Below the pieces are notes generated by a model. That model worked only from the letters and a program-made list of their open reading frames with translations. It did not search any database and was not told where the DNA came from. Below are positions 24,799 through 32,660 of a DNA stretch of 37,485 bases, piece by piece. The DNA lies in the NCBI GenBank assembly GCA_013201395.1, contig JABMJD010000019.1, forward strand, positions 1 through 37,485, written 5' to 3'. Each line of letters starts with the position of its first letter. Position 1 is the stretch's first letter. The position numbers and the translations under genes were made by a program. Source of the DNA: Candidatus Syntrophopropionicum ammoniitolerans (GTDB taxonomy: Bacteria > Bacillota > Desulfotomaculia > Desulfotomaculales > Pelotomaculaceae).

Positions 24799-25038
24799 AT
24801 GGGCAATAACGATGTGGAAAAATATATTAACATTGTATTATCCCAATTGGAGTGCCCGGAATTAAAAAAAACAGTGAGTCAAATATTGATTTCAGAAATA
24901 AACAAATTAATATGTAAAGGGACTTCCCGTATTTCCACGCAAGAAAATATCGCGGACTACTTATTAATTAAATTAGGTGATCCTAAAAAGTTAGGGGATT
25001 ATTTTGTTTGGCTTAAAAATATAATGGATTTATATTAG
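24799..25038 (+). CDS. Small hypothetical protein
   Basis: 79 residues from the ATG seven bases after AGAGGTG. It is helical, with a single CPE (LECPELKKTVSQILISEINKLICKG) and a C-terminus LLIKLGDPKKLGDYFVWLKNIMD. I do not recognise the family. It lies between the MarR regulator and the DUF169 gene, 44 bases before the latter, and is likely in the same transcript. Confidence 0.6.
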   Translation: MGNNDVEKYINIVLSQLECPELKKTVSQILISEINKLICKGTSRISTQENIADYLLIKLGDPKKLGDYFVWLKNIMDLY

Positions 25039-25082
25039 GTAACAATGTCTTTAATTTAAGACAAAAATGGGGGGGTGAAAGA

Positions 25083-25838
25083 ATGAACTCAAAAATAGTA
25101 AAAGAACTAAAATTGAAAGACTCACCAATTGCTTTATTACTAACTAACGAGAAACCAAGGCTAGCGCTTCAATTTAAAGAAGGAACCTTTGGTGGATGTG
25201 TAGCTGCAATGATGGTTGCTGCAGCTAAAGGAAAAACAGTTGTTTTTGATCGCAAAACTTTCAGCTGTCCGGGTGGCGGCACAGGACTAGGATTTGGCAA
25301 CCAATTTTGCAAGCAGTTCCCAATTGAATGTCTGCTTTCAACAGGAAATATAGAAATAGCTACAAAAATGGGGACTGACAGCAGTATGGCAAAGGGTGAA
25401 CGGTTTTATAAAACCCCTGATCTGGCCGGAAAATTTGTTGATAGCTTACCGATAACTGACGTTCCTACTGATTATGTAGTTTTCAAACCTTTAGAAAAGG
25501 TTGCTGACGATGAGACACCGAAATTGGTTATTTTTTTTGTAAATGCAGATCAGCTATCTGCCTTAGTAACACTCGCCGACTATAATCGTGGAACCAATGG
25601 TAGCGTGGCTGCTCCTTTTGGGGCTGCATGCCATTCTATTATATTTGGCTACAAAGAAGACGAAGAAGAGAACCCCAGGGGGATTATCGGTTTTTTTGAC
25701 ATTTCTCAGAGAAAACGTATCGACCGTGAAACCCTCTCCTTTACTGTTCCATATAAGATGTTTCAGGAAATGGAAGATAATGTTGAGGGGAGTTTTCTGG
25801 AAATGGACATGTGGAAGAAACTACAGGAACGACAATAG
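25083..25838 (+). CDS. DUF169 family protein
   Basis: The 251-residue protein starts at an ATG after GGGGGGTG. The pattern is that of DUF169: LKDSPIALLLTNEKP, GGCVAAMMVAAAKGKTVVFDRKTFSCPGGGTGLGFG, CKQFPIECLLSTG, GAACHSIIFGYKE, and FTVPYKMFQEMEDNVEGSFLE near the end. Conserved cysteines (GGC, SCPGG, FC, EC, AC) suggest metal or cofactor binding; the biochemical role is unknown. DUF169 genes are common in anaerobes, often near MarR-like regulators or methyltransferases. It is the last gene of the marR-led group; the sequence afterwards is degraded. Confidence 0.9.
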   Translation: MNSKIVKELKLKDSPIALLLTNEKPRLALQFKEGTFGGCVAAMMVAAAKGKTVVFDRKTFSCPGGGTGLGFGNQFCKQFPIECLLSTGNIEIATKMGTDSSMAKGERFYKTPDLAGKFVDSLPITDVPTDYVVFKPLEKVADDETPKLVIFFVNADQLSALVTLADYNRGTNGSVAAPFGAACHSIIFGYKEDEEENPRGIIGFFDISQRKRIDRETLSFTVPYKMFQEMEDNVEGSFLEMDMWKKLQERQ

Positions 25839-26214
25839 ATTTACTTTATATGAAAGGGGATTCCCCTTCAAGCCCAATTGTCAAGTTCAACTTGTGGAGG
25901 GGCTATCTCTCACCCACTGTCCACCGGAAGGCCTAATGTAAGCTTCATTGACCCGTCCAGCAGGCATTTGGTCAAAGGCTACCAGGATTCAGGCCTTATT
26001 TTCAGCACACCGTATTTTATGGTGCGAGGTATTGTTGAAAGCATCCCTTTATCAACGGCAGGCACTGCAAAACCGGGGATGAGTATTCCCGAGGTAATGC
26101 TCAAATAATCGAATATGACTAGACATAAAGGCACAATGGTTATCTTAAGCCTTATTTGGTAAATAAAAAAAATGGGAGCTTCGGGAATTAACCTGGAGCC
26201 CCCTTTATAATTGC
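25839..26214 (+). other. Gene-poor stretch with a remnant reading frame
   Basis: A frame ending at 26108 reads SFIDPSSRHLVKGYQDSGLI and STPYFMVRGIVESIPLSTAG, which looks protein-like but has no ribosome site and no family I recognise; it may be a decayed gene 3' end. Two palindromes occur: GAAAGGGGATTCCCCTTC near 25853 and CAAGTTCAACTTG near 25881. Confidence 0.35.
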
Positions 26215-26251
26215 TAGTGGACCTAGGAGAATGCGAACCCACCTGTCTTTT
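26215..26251 (-). pseudogene. Partial, diverged copy of the tRNA-Ala 3' end
   Basis: TAGTGGACCTAGGAGAATGC followed by GAACCCACC matches the 3' end and T-arm of tRNA-Ala (26445-26480) at about three quarters of positions, 230 bases away and in the same orientation. It could be a relic attachment site or a decayed tRNA. Confidence 0.4.
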
Positions 26252-26277
26252 CCAAGGGGCTATTGCGAAGCGATTTT

Positions 26278-26300
26278 GTTCTTTTTGAACTTGAATTGGG
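26278..26300 (-). repeat. REP-like element, family A copy 4 (degenerate)
   Basis: The reverse complement reads CCCAATTCAAGTTCAAAAAG, a worn copy of the family A core, 70 bases from the intact copy and inverted to it. Confidence 0.5.
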
Positions 26301-26369
26301 AAACAGTTTGCCGAACAGTTTTGGTATATGATTAGAAAAGCCGGTATGGGCAGGACCTTTTGCCGTGCA

Positions 26370-26404
26370 CCAATTCAAGTTCAAGAACCGTCCCCGGCTT
26401 GAAT
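26370..26404 (+). repeat. REP-like element, family A copy 5
   Basis: Identical over 35 bases to 15620-15654. It abuts the tRNA-Ala terminator. Confidence 0.8.
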
Positions 26405-26436
26405 AAAAAAGCCCACTTCTAAGCGGGCTTTTTTTT
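26405..26436 (-). terminator. Terminator of tRNA-Ala
   Basis: Arms AAGCCCACTT and AAGCGGGCTT pair with one mismatch; A- and T-runs flank both sides, giving a T-run after the tRNA on the minus strand. Confidence 0.8.
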
Positions 26437-26444
26437 ACTGGCAC

Positions 26445-26520
26445 TGGTGGACCTAAGGGGACTCGAACCCCTGACCTTTCGGATGCGAACCGAACGCTCT
26501 CCCAGCTGAGCTATAGGCCC
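26445..26520 (-). tRNA. tRNA-Ala (anticodon CGC)
   Basis: A full 76-base cloverleaf with encoded CCA: acceptor GGGCCTA/TAGGTCC including the G3-U70 alanine identity pair, D-arm GCTC/GAGC, anticodon stem TTCGG/CCGAA with loop TTCGCAT (anticodon CGC, reading GCG), and T-arm AGGGG-TTCGAGT-CCCCT. Confidence 0.95.
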
Positions 26521-26678
26521 CCGAATGTTTTTTATCCTATCACAACACTGCTGGGTATGCAAGAGGGAGGCGGCATATAATTAGGAAAGAAAAACCTGTG
26601 TTCACGGGATAATAGTAGTAGGATTTTCTCCGGACAGTGGTGAATCTTACAGGGACAAATATCTGAGGAGATGAAGTA

Positions 26679-27314
26679 TTGCTAATTTTTAACCCGTTCG
26701 AACATGTGAACAGATCGGATATCAAAAAACGGGTGGAAAAATTGAGAAGGAAAAAAAGCCGTTTAACCAACGAGGAGTTTTCCCGGCTGTTAATTAAAAA
26801 AAAGAGCCGGTGGTGTGCTGCGGCCGGGGTTTTAACTGCTATGCCCGGTACTGTGCCGGTGCTGGGTACACTGATTGCGGTGATACTGGGCACCTTGCTG
26901 GACATCACTGCTATGGGCTTTTTTATTACGGAAATGATCCTGGAGGTAGCGGTAGCCCACAACCGTGATCTGGACAAGGAAGGCACCAAGCGAGAAGCGA
27001 TCTGGGTGCTGGTGTCGGCGGTAGGGGCCGGGGTAGCGAGCAAAGGGCTCACCGGCATGACGGCCCGGCGGCTTTCCAGCCAGGCTTTTAGCCGTATGAT
27101 CGAGCAGGCGCTGCTGGCTCTCGGTATCCGCGCCTCCCAGCGCACTTTCCTGCGTATTATCCCTATTATCGGCATGTTCATCGCCGGTGGGGTGAACATC
27201 TATGCCTGCAATAAGGTTGGCGATTATGTGATCAAATATTACGAAGAAAATCCTTATGTAGACAAATGGGATGGGGAAACAGTAGATGCAGAGGTTATTC
27301 CTCAGGGTGAATAA
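26679..27314 (+). CDS. Membrane protein, EcsC/DUF697-like
   Basis: 211 residues from a TTG start after GAGGAGATGAAG. A basic N-terminus (KKRVEKLRRKKSRLTNEEF) is followed by hydrophobic, glycine-rich segments: AAAGVLTAMPGTVPVLGTLIAVILGTLLDITAMGFFITEMILEVAVA, VLVSAVGAGVASKGLTG and FLRIIPIIGMFIAGGVNIYACNKVGDYVIKYY. The PxxGTxxxxxxGTLLDI..M arrangement recalls EcsC and DUF697 proteins. The role is unknown. It appears to be transcribed alone, divergent from tRNA-Ala. Confidence 0.7.
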   Translation: MLIFNPFEHVNRSDIKKRVEKLRRKKSRLTNEEFSRLLIKKKSRWCAAAGVLTAMPGTVPVLGTLIAVILGTLLDITAMGFFITEMILEVAVAHNRDLDKEGTKREAIWVLVSAVGAGVASKGLTGMTARRLSSQAFSRMIEQALLALGIRASQRTFLRIIPIIGMFIAGGVNIYACNKVGDYVIKYYEENPYVDKWDGETVDAEVIPQGE

Positions 27315-27317
27315 GAC

Positions 27318-27366
27318 CCCCGTAAGCATGAGGACAATTTAAACCCCGCGGGCATGGCCACGGGGT
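27318..27366. terminator. Hairpin between converging genes
   Basis: AGACCCCCGT and ACGGGGTCT can pair, and within them ACCCCG and CGGGGT form an inner hairpin followed on the minus strand by TTTAAATT. It lies between the EcsC-like gene and the minus-strand gene. Confidence 0.5.
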
Positions 27367-27371
27367 CTGTA

Positions 27372-27626
27372 TTATGTTGTGGTGGCGGTGCTTTTTTGCA
27401 TTTGTTCCTGCAGCCGGAGTCTTTTGCCGGAGACTTCCTCTGCATAATCATTGGAGATCAGATATACATTGACCCACAGTTCGTGTTCGTTGGCTTTGCC
27501 TTCCAATTCCCGGGACAAGTCCTTAAATTTTTTTATCACCCTGTCTTTAAAAGAAGAGAACTCACTCAAGATGTCTATTATGTCCCGCTGGGTATAAGTG
27601 GCACCCTCCCGCAGCATTTTTGCCAA
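27372..27626 (-). CDS. Hypothetical protein, helical
   Basis: 84 residues from a TTG about nine bases after AAGGGGGG. It is charged and probably coiled (YTQRDIIDILSEFSSFKDRVIKKFKDLSRELEGKANEHELWVNVYLI), ending KRLRLQEQMQKSTATTT. No family is recognised and there is no membrane segment or cysteine. Confidence 0.55.
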   Translation of the reverse strand: MAKMLREGATYTQRDIIDILSEFSSFKDRVIKKFKDLSRELEGKANEHELWVNVYLISNDYAEEVSGKRLRLQEQMQKSTATTT

Positions 27627-27752
27627 AAAACAAACCCCCCTTAAACAACTTATATAGGTTAATTATAGCTGAAATGTTAATATTTGTTAAGGGGTGGTAA
27701 TTGTTCCTTTATTAGAAAGTTCATCGAATTACAGGAGATATATTGGAAAAAC

Positions 27753-27789
27753 CCGCCGGATGTTATTACCGACGGGGTTTTTCCTGATT
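27753..27789. terminator. Bidirectional terminator
   Basis: GGAAAAACCCGCCGG and CCGACGGGGTTTTTCC pair almost fully around a nine-base loop, with A- and T-runs in the arms. It ends the Q/S/M-rich gene on the minus strand. Confidence 0.85.
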
Positions 27790-27814
27790 CCTATCCAGGA
27801 GGGACAGTCCCCTG

Positions 27815-28519
27815 TTAGAGGCTGCTAAATGACATGTTCTGGGGTGTTGATAAAGGCACCCGGCTGCTGCTTTGCAGGCTGGAGCTGGGCATGGAGCTAA
27901 CATGGCTGGTTACAAAGGGTGCAATATTGCCGCTCATGCTGCTGGTACCAAACTGCTGGCTGCCCTGTAAAGGCATCATGCTGCTGGTGCCGAACTGCTG
28001 TTGTGACGGTATCATACTGCTGGTGCTGGAAAAGGGGTTAATATTGGCCCACGGTGTGCCTACATTGCTTCCGGGGATCATACTAGATGTATAGGGCATC
28101 GCCGTGAATTTTTGTGCCTGGTTAAAATCATGGGCAAAGCCTTGCCCCTGTTGGGTGGTTCTCAGGTACGAAGGGGTAAACTGGGCCCCAAAGGTACCAA
28201 ATTGGTCAGGGTTATGCAAACTGGATATGTTTGGTGTTGTGGTACCGAACTGTCCGGTGGTCGTAGGTCTGGTGAGCATCTGCGTAGTTACTTGCTGGGT
28301 AGCGTTGCTGATAGCATTTACATCCTGGTTCAGGTGCTGGCACAGTTGTTGAATGGCATTTAATTGTTGGCTGGCAACAGTTTCATGTTGATGCAGCCTT
28401 TGTAACTGGGCGGCGTTGTTTGCCTCTGCTTGCTGCAGTTGGCTGGCCACCTGGCTAATATTGTTAATTTCGTTGCGTAAACCCAGGATCTGTCTTTGCA
28501 GTTGTTGAATTTGATCCAT
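27815..28519 (-). CDS. Coiled-coil protein with Gln/Ser/Met-rich repetitive tail
   Basis: 234 residues, ATG after AAGGAGGAAAT. Residues 1-80 form a coiled coil (QIQQLQRQILGLRNEINNISQVASQLQQAEA). The rest is low complexity with imperfect repeats of QQFGTSSM (three times near residues 170-200) and many TSSMIP/SSM units. No signal peptide is present. The composition recalls spore-coat or surface-layer assembly proteins, which would fit a sporulating host, but that is only a guess; no family is recognised. Confidence 0.7.
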   Translation of the reverse strand: MDQIQQLQRQILGLRNEINNISQVASQLQQAEANNAAQLQRLHQHETVASQQLNAIQQLCQHLNQDVNAISNATQQVTTQMLTRPTTTGQFGTTTPNISSLHNPDQFGTFGAQFTPSYLRTTQQGQGFAHDFNQAQKFTAMPYTSSMIPGSNVGTPWANINPFSSTSSMIPSQQQFGTSSMMPLQGSQQFGTSSMSGNIAPFVTSHVSSMPSSSLQSSSRVPLSTPQNMSFSSL

Positions 28520-28652
28520 AATATTTCCTCCTTGCTTATTTTAGGCTTATACAGCCTTTTGTGAGGTATTATTCTACAAATCCTGGCAGGTTATTAGTGG
28601 AAGATAGTGGAATCAAAAATATTTAAAGAAAATTCAGTATTTCTGATCATCA

Positions 28653-30236
28653 TCAGTTGTTTTTTACCAGGTCTAAGGGGGTGAAGCCGGAGCAATGGGG
28701 GGTAAAACCAGTTACCGTTGTGGAGGTGGCATACAGTCTCAAGCTGTGGTTCAAAAAAACCCAGGGTGCTTCCCGTGTGATTATTTCCAGGGCCTCATGA
28801 TACATGCGCTCCCGCAGGGCCGGTTCTGATTCCCGCTGTGCTTTTGCCAGCAGCAGGTCCACCACATAGTTCCGGTAACGGGCCGTATTGAGCCCGTTTT
28901 CTATTTGTGTGGATGAGAGCAGGGTATATAGAAAGTTGTCCCCATCACCGTTGTCACCAATCCAACCGTATAGGAAGGCGTTGCCCTCTTCATTTAAAAG
29001 GGCTTCCTTGTACTCTTCCCAGTTGTAGGACTTTATTGATGTATGCACACCGGCAAGGGCCAGCTCCTTTTGGATGGCTGTAGCCAATATATCACCGCCG
29101 GCTGGATTATAGGGCCTGGTATTAGTGTAGGTGATAATTTCAAATTCCAGGCCCTCGCCATAGCCGGCACCGGCTAGCAATTCCCTGGCTCCCGCGGGGT
29201 CATAGGGCAGGGGATGCAAATTGGCATTGTACCCCAACACACCCGGCGGCAGCGGCCCGTTGGCCTCTATAGCTCCACCCTTGTACAGCTCAGTGATATG
29301 CTTCTTGTCAATGAGCATACTGATTGCCCGGCGCACAGCAGGATTATCAAAAGGCTTTTTGTCTGTAAAAAAGCCCAAATAGCTGAGATCCTGGCCGGGA
29401 ACCTCGATCACCGGGTAGCCCTTTTGTTCCAGATACCTGGCGTCCCCGGGGGTCAAATTGTCTACTATATCCACAAAGCCTGCTCCCAGGGCCAGAGCAC
29501 GTAACCTGTTGTGCTTGATCACACTAAATACCAGGGTGGGGCAGGCGGGCAGCTTGTGCCAGTAATCCCTATTTTCTTTGAGGATAATGTTTTTGCCTTT
29601 TTTCCAGCTGCTAAAACGATAGGGTCCTGTGCCTACCGGGTTTTCGCCAAATTCCTCCCCCAGGGCAGCAGCGGCAGTAGGGCTGACTATTGGTGCCGCA
29701 GCGGGCATAGCCAGGTTATTTAAAAAAGGGGCATAGGGATATTTTAGGATAAATTGCACGGTAAATTGATCGGGTGTCCGGATGCTTTCCAGCATACCAA
29801 AGGTAAAGGAGGCGTAACCATTGTTGGCGGTGCGCTGGGGCGGCAGCTGCCGTTCCACGCTGAACCGGACGGCATCAGAGTTAAAGGGCGTGCCATCATG
29901 AAATTTGACCCCTTTTCTTAAGAAGAAGGTCCATTCCCGGCCATCGGCGGACACCCGCCAACCCTCAGCCAGGCAGGGCTCAATAGTATTGGTGCCGGGC
30001 TGAAAACGGACCAGTCCTTCAAAGATGTTGGCAATTACCTTATGGGAGTGGTCATCCTCGGCCCAGGCCGGATCCAATGTCACCGCATCCCGGCTCTGGC
30101 CGTAGATCAGCTGGTTCTCTGCTATGCCCACGACCCGCCCGGCCACAGGTAGAAAACCAGTACGGTTGGACAAAAAAAACGGTAGGAGCAGTACCAGGAG
30201 TATAGTAAACAATTTTATGGTGCGCAAAATAATCAC
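28653..30236 (-). CDS. ABC transporter peptide/solute-binding protein (SBP_bac_5), orphan
   Basis: About 527 residues, the usual length of OppA/DppA-type binding proteins. An N-terminal hydrophobic signal or anchor (LFTILLVLLLPFFLSNRTG) lacks a lipobox Cys. The fold is marked by LDPAWAEDDHSHKVIANIFEGLVRF, EPCLAEGWRVSADGREWTFFLRKGVKFHDGTPFNSDAVRFS, NPVGTGPYRFSSW and NLYL-type strands later. It should bind a peptide or similar solute outside the membrane. No permease or ATPase gene is near, so it must share a transporter or act as a sensor. The start is a GTG at 30236 or a TTG at 30227. Confidence 0.92.
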   Translation of the reverse strand: MIILRTIKLFTILLVLLLPFFLSNRTGFLPVAGRVVGIAENQLIYGQSRDAVTLDPAWAEDDHSHKVIANIFEGLVRFQPGTNTIEPCLAEGWRVSADGREWTFFLRKGVKFHDGTPFNSDAVRFSVERQLPPQRTANNGYASFTFGMLESIRTPDQFTVQFILKYPYAPFLNNLAMPAAAPIVSPTAAAALGEEFGENPVGTGPYRFSSWKKGKNIILKENRDYWHKLPACPTLVFSVIKHNRLRALALGAGFVDIVDNLTPGDARYLEQKGYPVIEVPGQDLSYLGFFTDKKPFDNPAVRRAISMLIDKKHITELYKGGAIEANGPLPPGVLGYNANLHPLPYDPAGARELLAGAGYGEGLEFEIITYTNTRPYNPAGGDILATAIQKELALAGVHTSIKSYNWEEYKEALLNEEGNAFLYGWIGDNGDGDNFLYTLLSSTQIENGLNTARYRNYVVDLLLAKAQRESEPALRERMYHEALEIITREAPWVFLNHSLRLYATSTTVTGFTPHCSGFTPLDLVKNN

Positions 30237-30352
30237 CCCAAAATAAAGTATTATATTTATAGTTCTGGTAAAACATGTAAACCCCTTTTCTTCTGGATAA
30301 TTAAATAATCAACGGGTAAATAAGGGAGGGGGGTTTTGGGCAAAAAATTAAA

Positions 30353-30399
30353 AAAGGGGACAGTTCCCCATTAACCAGGAATGGGAAACAGCCCCCTTT
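30353..30399. repeat. REP-like inverted repeat
   Basis: AAAGGGGACAGTTCCCCATT (30353-30372) and its near complement at 30380-30399 pair around seven bases. The GGGACAGTTCCC core recurs at 4476 and 27803. It lies between the general-stress-like gene and the binding-protein gene. Confidence 0.65.
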
Positions 30400-30419
30400 G
30401 GGCAAGGAATGGTGTGATT

Positions 30420-31019
30420 TTAGTGGACTTCCACGTTTTGGGCGCCATTACGGCGCATTATGTCTGCTGCGCTATTTATTTTTTCTTGGTCTGTACGGAC
30501 TGTGGCCAGTACCTTTCCTTCTTTTATTTGCTCCTCAAAGAATTGGCCCCGTTCGGCAGGGATGCCCCAGTCAACCAGGCCGCCTGCTACACCGCCCGAA
30601 AGGGCGCCCGACACCAAGCCGGCAATAGGGCCGGCAGCGATGATTGGTCCAATGCCGGGGATAGCCAGTGCACCGGCGCCCAGCCCCAGGCCGGCCAGAC
30701 CACCCAGCACACCGCCGGTGGTTACACCTGAGGTCAGGTTTCCGGCTCCACCGCTTTCTTCTCCTCCACTACCAGTCGTTATTGAGGACAAGAGGTTGCC
30801 GCTGCTGTCGTCGTTTTGGTTTTGGTTTCCGCCAGGGATTATGGAGGACAACAAACTGCTGTCATCGTCGCTTTGATTTCCACTGGATTGACTGTCAGAC
30901 CTATTTTTATCGGCCGCCAAAATGGATACTTCATTTTTAAAACCACTGCCGCGCAGTTCTGATGCGGCTTTTTCCGCTTGATCTTGGGAGTCAAAAAGAC
31001 CAATTACTGTTTTTAGCAA
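30420..31019 (-). CDS. General stress protein 17M-like with glycine-zipper membrane segment
   Basis: 199 residues from a TTG after GAGGAGG. The N-terminus (LKTVIGLFDSQDQAEKAASELRGSGFKNEVSILAADK) is the YflT/GSP-17M fold. A Ser/Asn/Gly-rich linker (about 40-95) leads to a long glycine-zipper hydrophobic stretch (TTGGVLGGLAGLGLGAGALAIPGIGPIIAAGPIAGLVSGALSGG) and a C-terminal half-domain FFEEQIKEGKVLATVRTDQE that mirrors the N-terminal fold. This layout is common in Firmicute stress proteins of unknown role. It is transcribed alone. Confidence 0.85.
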   Translation of the reverse strand: MLKTVIGLFDSQDQAEKAASELRGSGFKNEVSILAADKNRSDSQSSGNQSDDDSSLLSSIIPGGNQNQNDDSSGNLLSSITTGSGGEESGGAGNLTSGVTTGGVLGGLAGLGLGAGALAIPGIGPIIAAGPIAGLVSGALSGGVAGGLVDWGIPAERGQFFEEQIKEGKVLATVRTDQEKINSAADIMRRNGAQNVEVH

Positions 31020-31124
31020 TGTTCAATCCTCCTCGCAGTTATTTGGTTCGTTTTTATGTTGTCCCCGCTGCATATTTCTTATTCCATTTTTTTTTAGAGA
31101 TAAAATATTTGAAAAGATAATAAG

Positions 31125-31154
31125 TGGCAATTAATTTTTTAGTTTTGGTATAAT
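31125..31154 (+). promoter_or_regulatory. Promoter of the polyamine operon
   Basis: A perfect TATAAT (31149-31154) with a weak -35 TGGCAA 18 bases upstream, 41 bases before the arginine decarboxylase start. Confidence 0.6.
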
Positions 31155-31195
31155 ATTGGGTGTTGATGCAAAAACCAGTTTAAAGGAGGATGAAA

Positions 31196-31654
31196 ATGCT
31201 GCAAACGCCAAAAAAATATTTTGTTACCGCCGGCAGCGCCGAAGGGAACAACCAGCTAAATGCTTTTGATCACGCCCTGCTGAAAAGTGGCATTGGCAAC
31301 TTGAACCTTTTGCGGGTGACCAGCATTTTACCCCCCGGTGTAGCATACTCGCCGGGCCTGGAAATACCGGCTGGTTCACTGGTGCCTACGGCCTATGGTT
31401 ATGCCATCAGTGATGTGCCGGGTGAGCAAATTGCTGCTGCTGTTGGTGTGGGTCTGTCTCGTGACAGCTTTGGTGTGATTATGGAATACGCGGGCAAATG
31501 CAGCAGTAAAGATGCTGAAAAAGCAATAGAAAAGATGCTCAAGGAGGCTTTTGCAGCTAGAGGCATGGAATTGGCGGACACTAAAATTGCGGCCACGGAG
31601 CACCGCGTAGAGAAAATTGCCTGTGCCCTGGCTGCCGTTCCTCTTTGGTATTAA
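31196..31654 (+). CDS. Pyruvoyl-dependent arginine decarboxylase
   Basis: 152 residues; I choose the second ATG, six bases after AAAGGAGG, since the first directly abuts it. The PvlArgDC pattern is complete: YFVTAGSAEGNNQLNAFDHALLKSGIGNLNLLRVTSILPPG, where self-cleavage between Thr42 and Ser43 makes the pyruvoyl group (Ser-Ser in many homologues), then SLVPTAYGYAISDVPGEQIAAAVGVGL and GVIMEYAGKCS. It converts arginine to agmatine and CO2 in the cytoplasm. It opens the three-gene operon with an aminopropyltransferase and agmatinase. Confidence 0.95.
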   Translation: MLQTPKKYFVTAGSAEGNNQLNAFDHALLKSGIGNLNLLRVTSILPPGVAYSPGLEIPAGSLVPTAYGYAISDVPGEQIAAAVGVGLSRDSFGVIMEYAGKCSSKDAEKAIEKMLKEAFAARGMELADTKIAATEHRVEKIACALAAVPLWY

Positions 31655-31681
31655 AATAATTTGAGATGTGGGGGTTATAAA

Positions 31682-32566
31682 TTGGATCCAAAGACTAGTT
31701 CATGGTTTGCTGAGCAGCATAAAAAGACCCTGGATTTGTGGTTTACTGAGCAGCAGACAAAGAATATGAAAATTTCCCTGCGGGTAAAACAAATTCTGCA
31801 CCGGGAAATGACCCCGTTTCAGAGCCTGGCTGTGCTGGACACAGAGCAGTTTGGTCCCATGCTTACCCTGGATAACATTATCCAGACCACTGTCCGGGAT
31901 GAGTTTGTTTATCACGAAATGATCACCCATGTGCCCCTTAATACCCATGCAGCGCCGAAAAAGGTGCTGGTCATCGGTGGCGGCGATGGGGGAGCAGTGC
32001 GGGAGATCATCAAACACCAGTCCATAGAAAAAGCCGTTCACTGTGAAATTGACGGGGCGGTAATTGAGGCTTCCCGCCGCTTCCTGCCGGAAATCAGCTG
32101 TGCTCTAGACGACCCCCGGGTGGAAATTGTCGTGGCCGACGGGATCAAACATGTACAGGAAAACAAGGACACCTACGATGTGATTATGGTAGACTCACCC
32201 GATCCCATTGGGCCGGCTGTGGGGCTGTTCAGTGCTGCTTTTTATAAAGACATTTTTGCTTCCTTAAAAGAAGACGGCATTTTTGTGGCCCAAACGGAGT
32301 CACCCTTTTTTAACCGGGAGCTGATTCCCGATTTGGTGCAGAGTATCGGGGGGATATTTCCCGTGACCCGTCTTTATTTAGCTGTGGTGCCCACCTATCC
32401 GGGGGGCTTATGGTCCTTTACCATGGGTTCCAAAAAATATGACCCGCTGGAGGTGGACATTGCCGGCCTGCCACAGCTGGATACCAGGTATTATAGCCCG
32501 GAAATACACCGGACATGCTTTGTTTTGCCCCCCTTTGTGAAAGAATTGTTGGGGTCGCCAAAATAG
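31682..32566 (+). CDS. speE: Spermidine synthase / aminopropyltransferase
   Basis: 294 residues from a TTG seven bases after GTGGGGG. The family marks are [67 protein letters not shown], and [14 protein letters not shown] with the substrate-binding Asp. It transfers the aminopropyl group of decarboxylated SAM to putrescine, or to agmatine in species that use the aminopropylagmatine route. The order decarboxylase-speE-speB suits either path. It lies 27 bases after the decarboxylase. No SAM decarboxylase (speD) is in the window. Confidence 0.95.
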   Translation: MDPKTSSWFAEQHKKTLDLWFTEQQTKNMKISLRVKQILHREMTPFQSLAVLDTEQFGPMLTLDNIIQTTVRDEFVYHEMITHVPLNTHAAPKKVLVIGGGDGGAVREIIKHQSIEKAVHCEIDGAVIEASRRFLPEISCALDDPRVEIVVADGIKHVQENKDTYDVIMVDSPDPIGPAVGLFSAAFYKDIFASLKEDGIFVAQTESPFFNRELIPDLVQSIGGIFPVTRLYLAVVPTYPGGLWSFTMGSKKYDPLEVDIAGLPQLDTRYYSPEIHRTCFVLPPFVKELLGSPK

Positions 32567-32660
32567 TGGGACTGCACCGGCAGCCATAACATATTCAGGC
32601 CGCCAGGGTGGTGCAGGAGTTGCGGTATGTAAGCAGTGTTTTTTTAAGGAGGTGCTGCGG

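Noticed and set aside
26832-27329. 165-codon minus-strand frame opposite the EcsC-like gene
   Set aside because: It is a shadow of the membrane protein gene, with no site of its own and His/Arg-rich chance composition.
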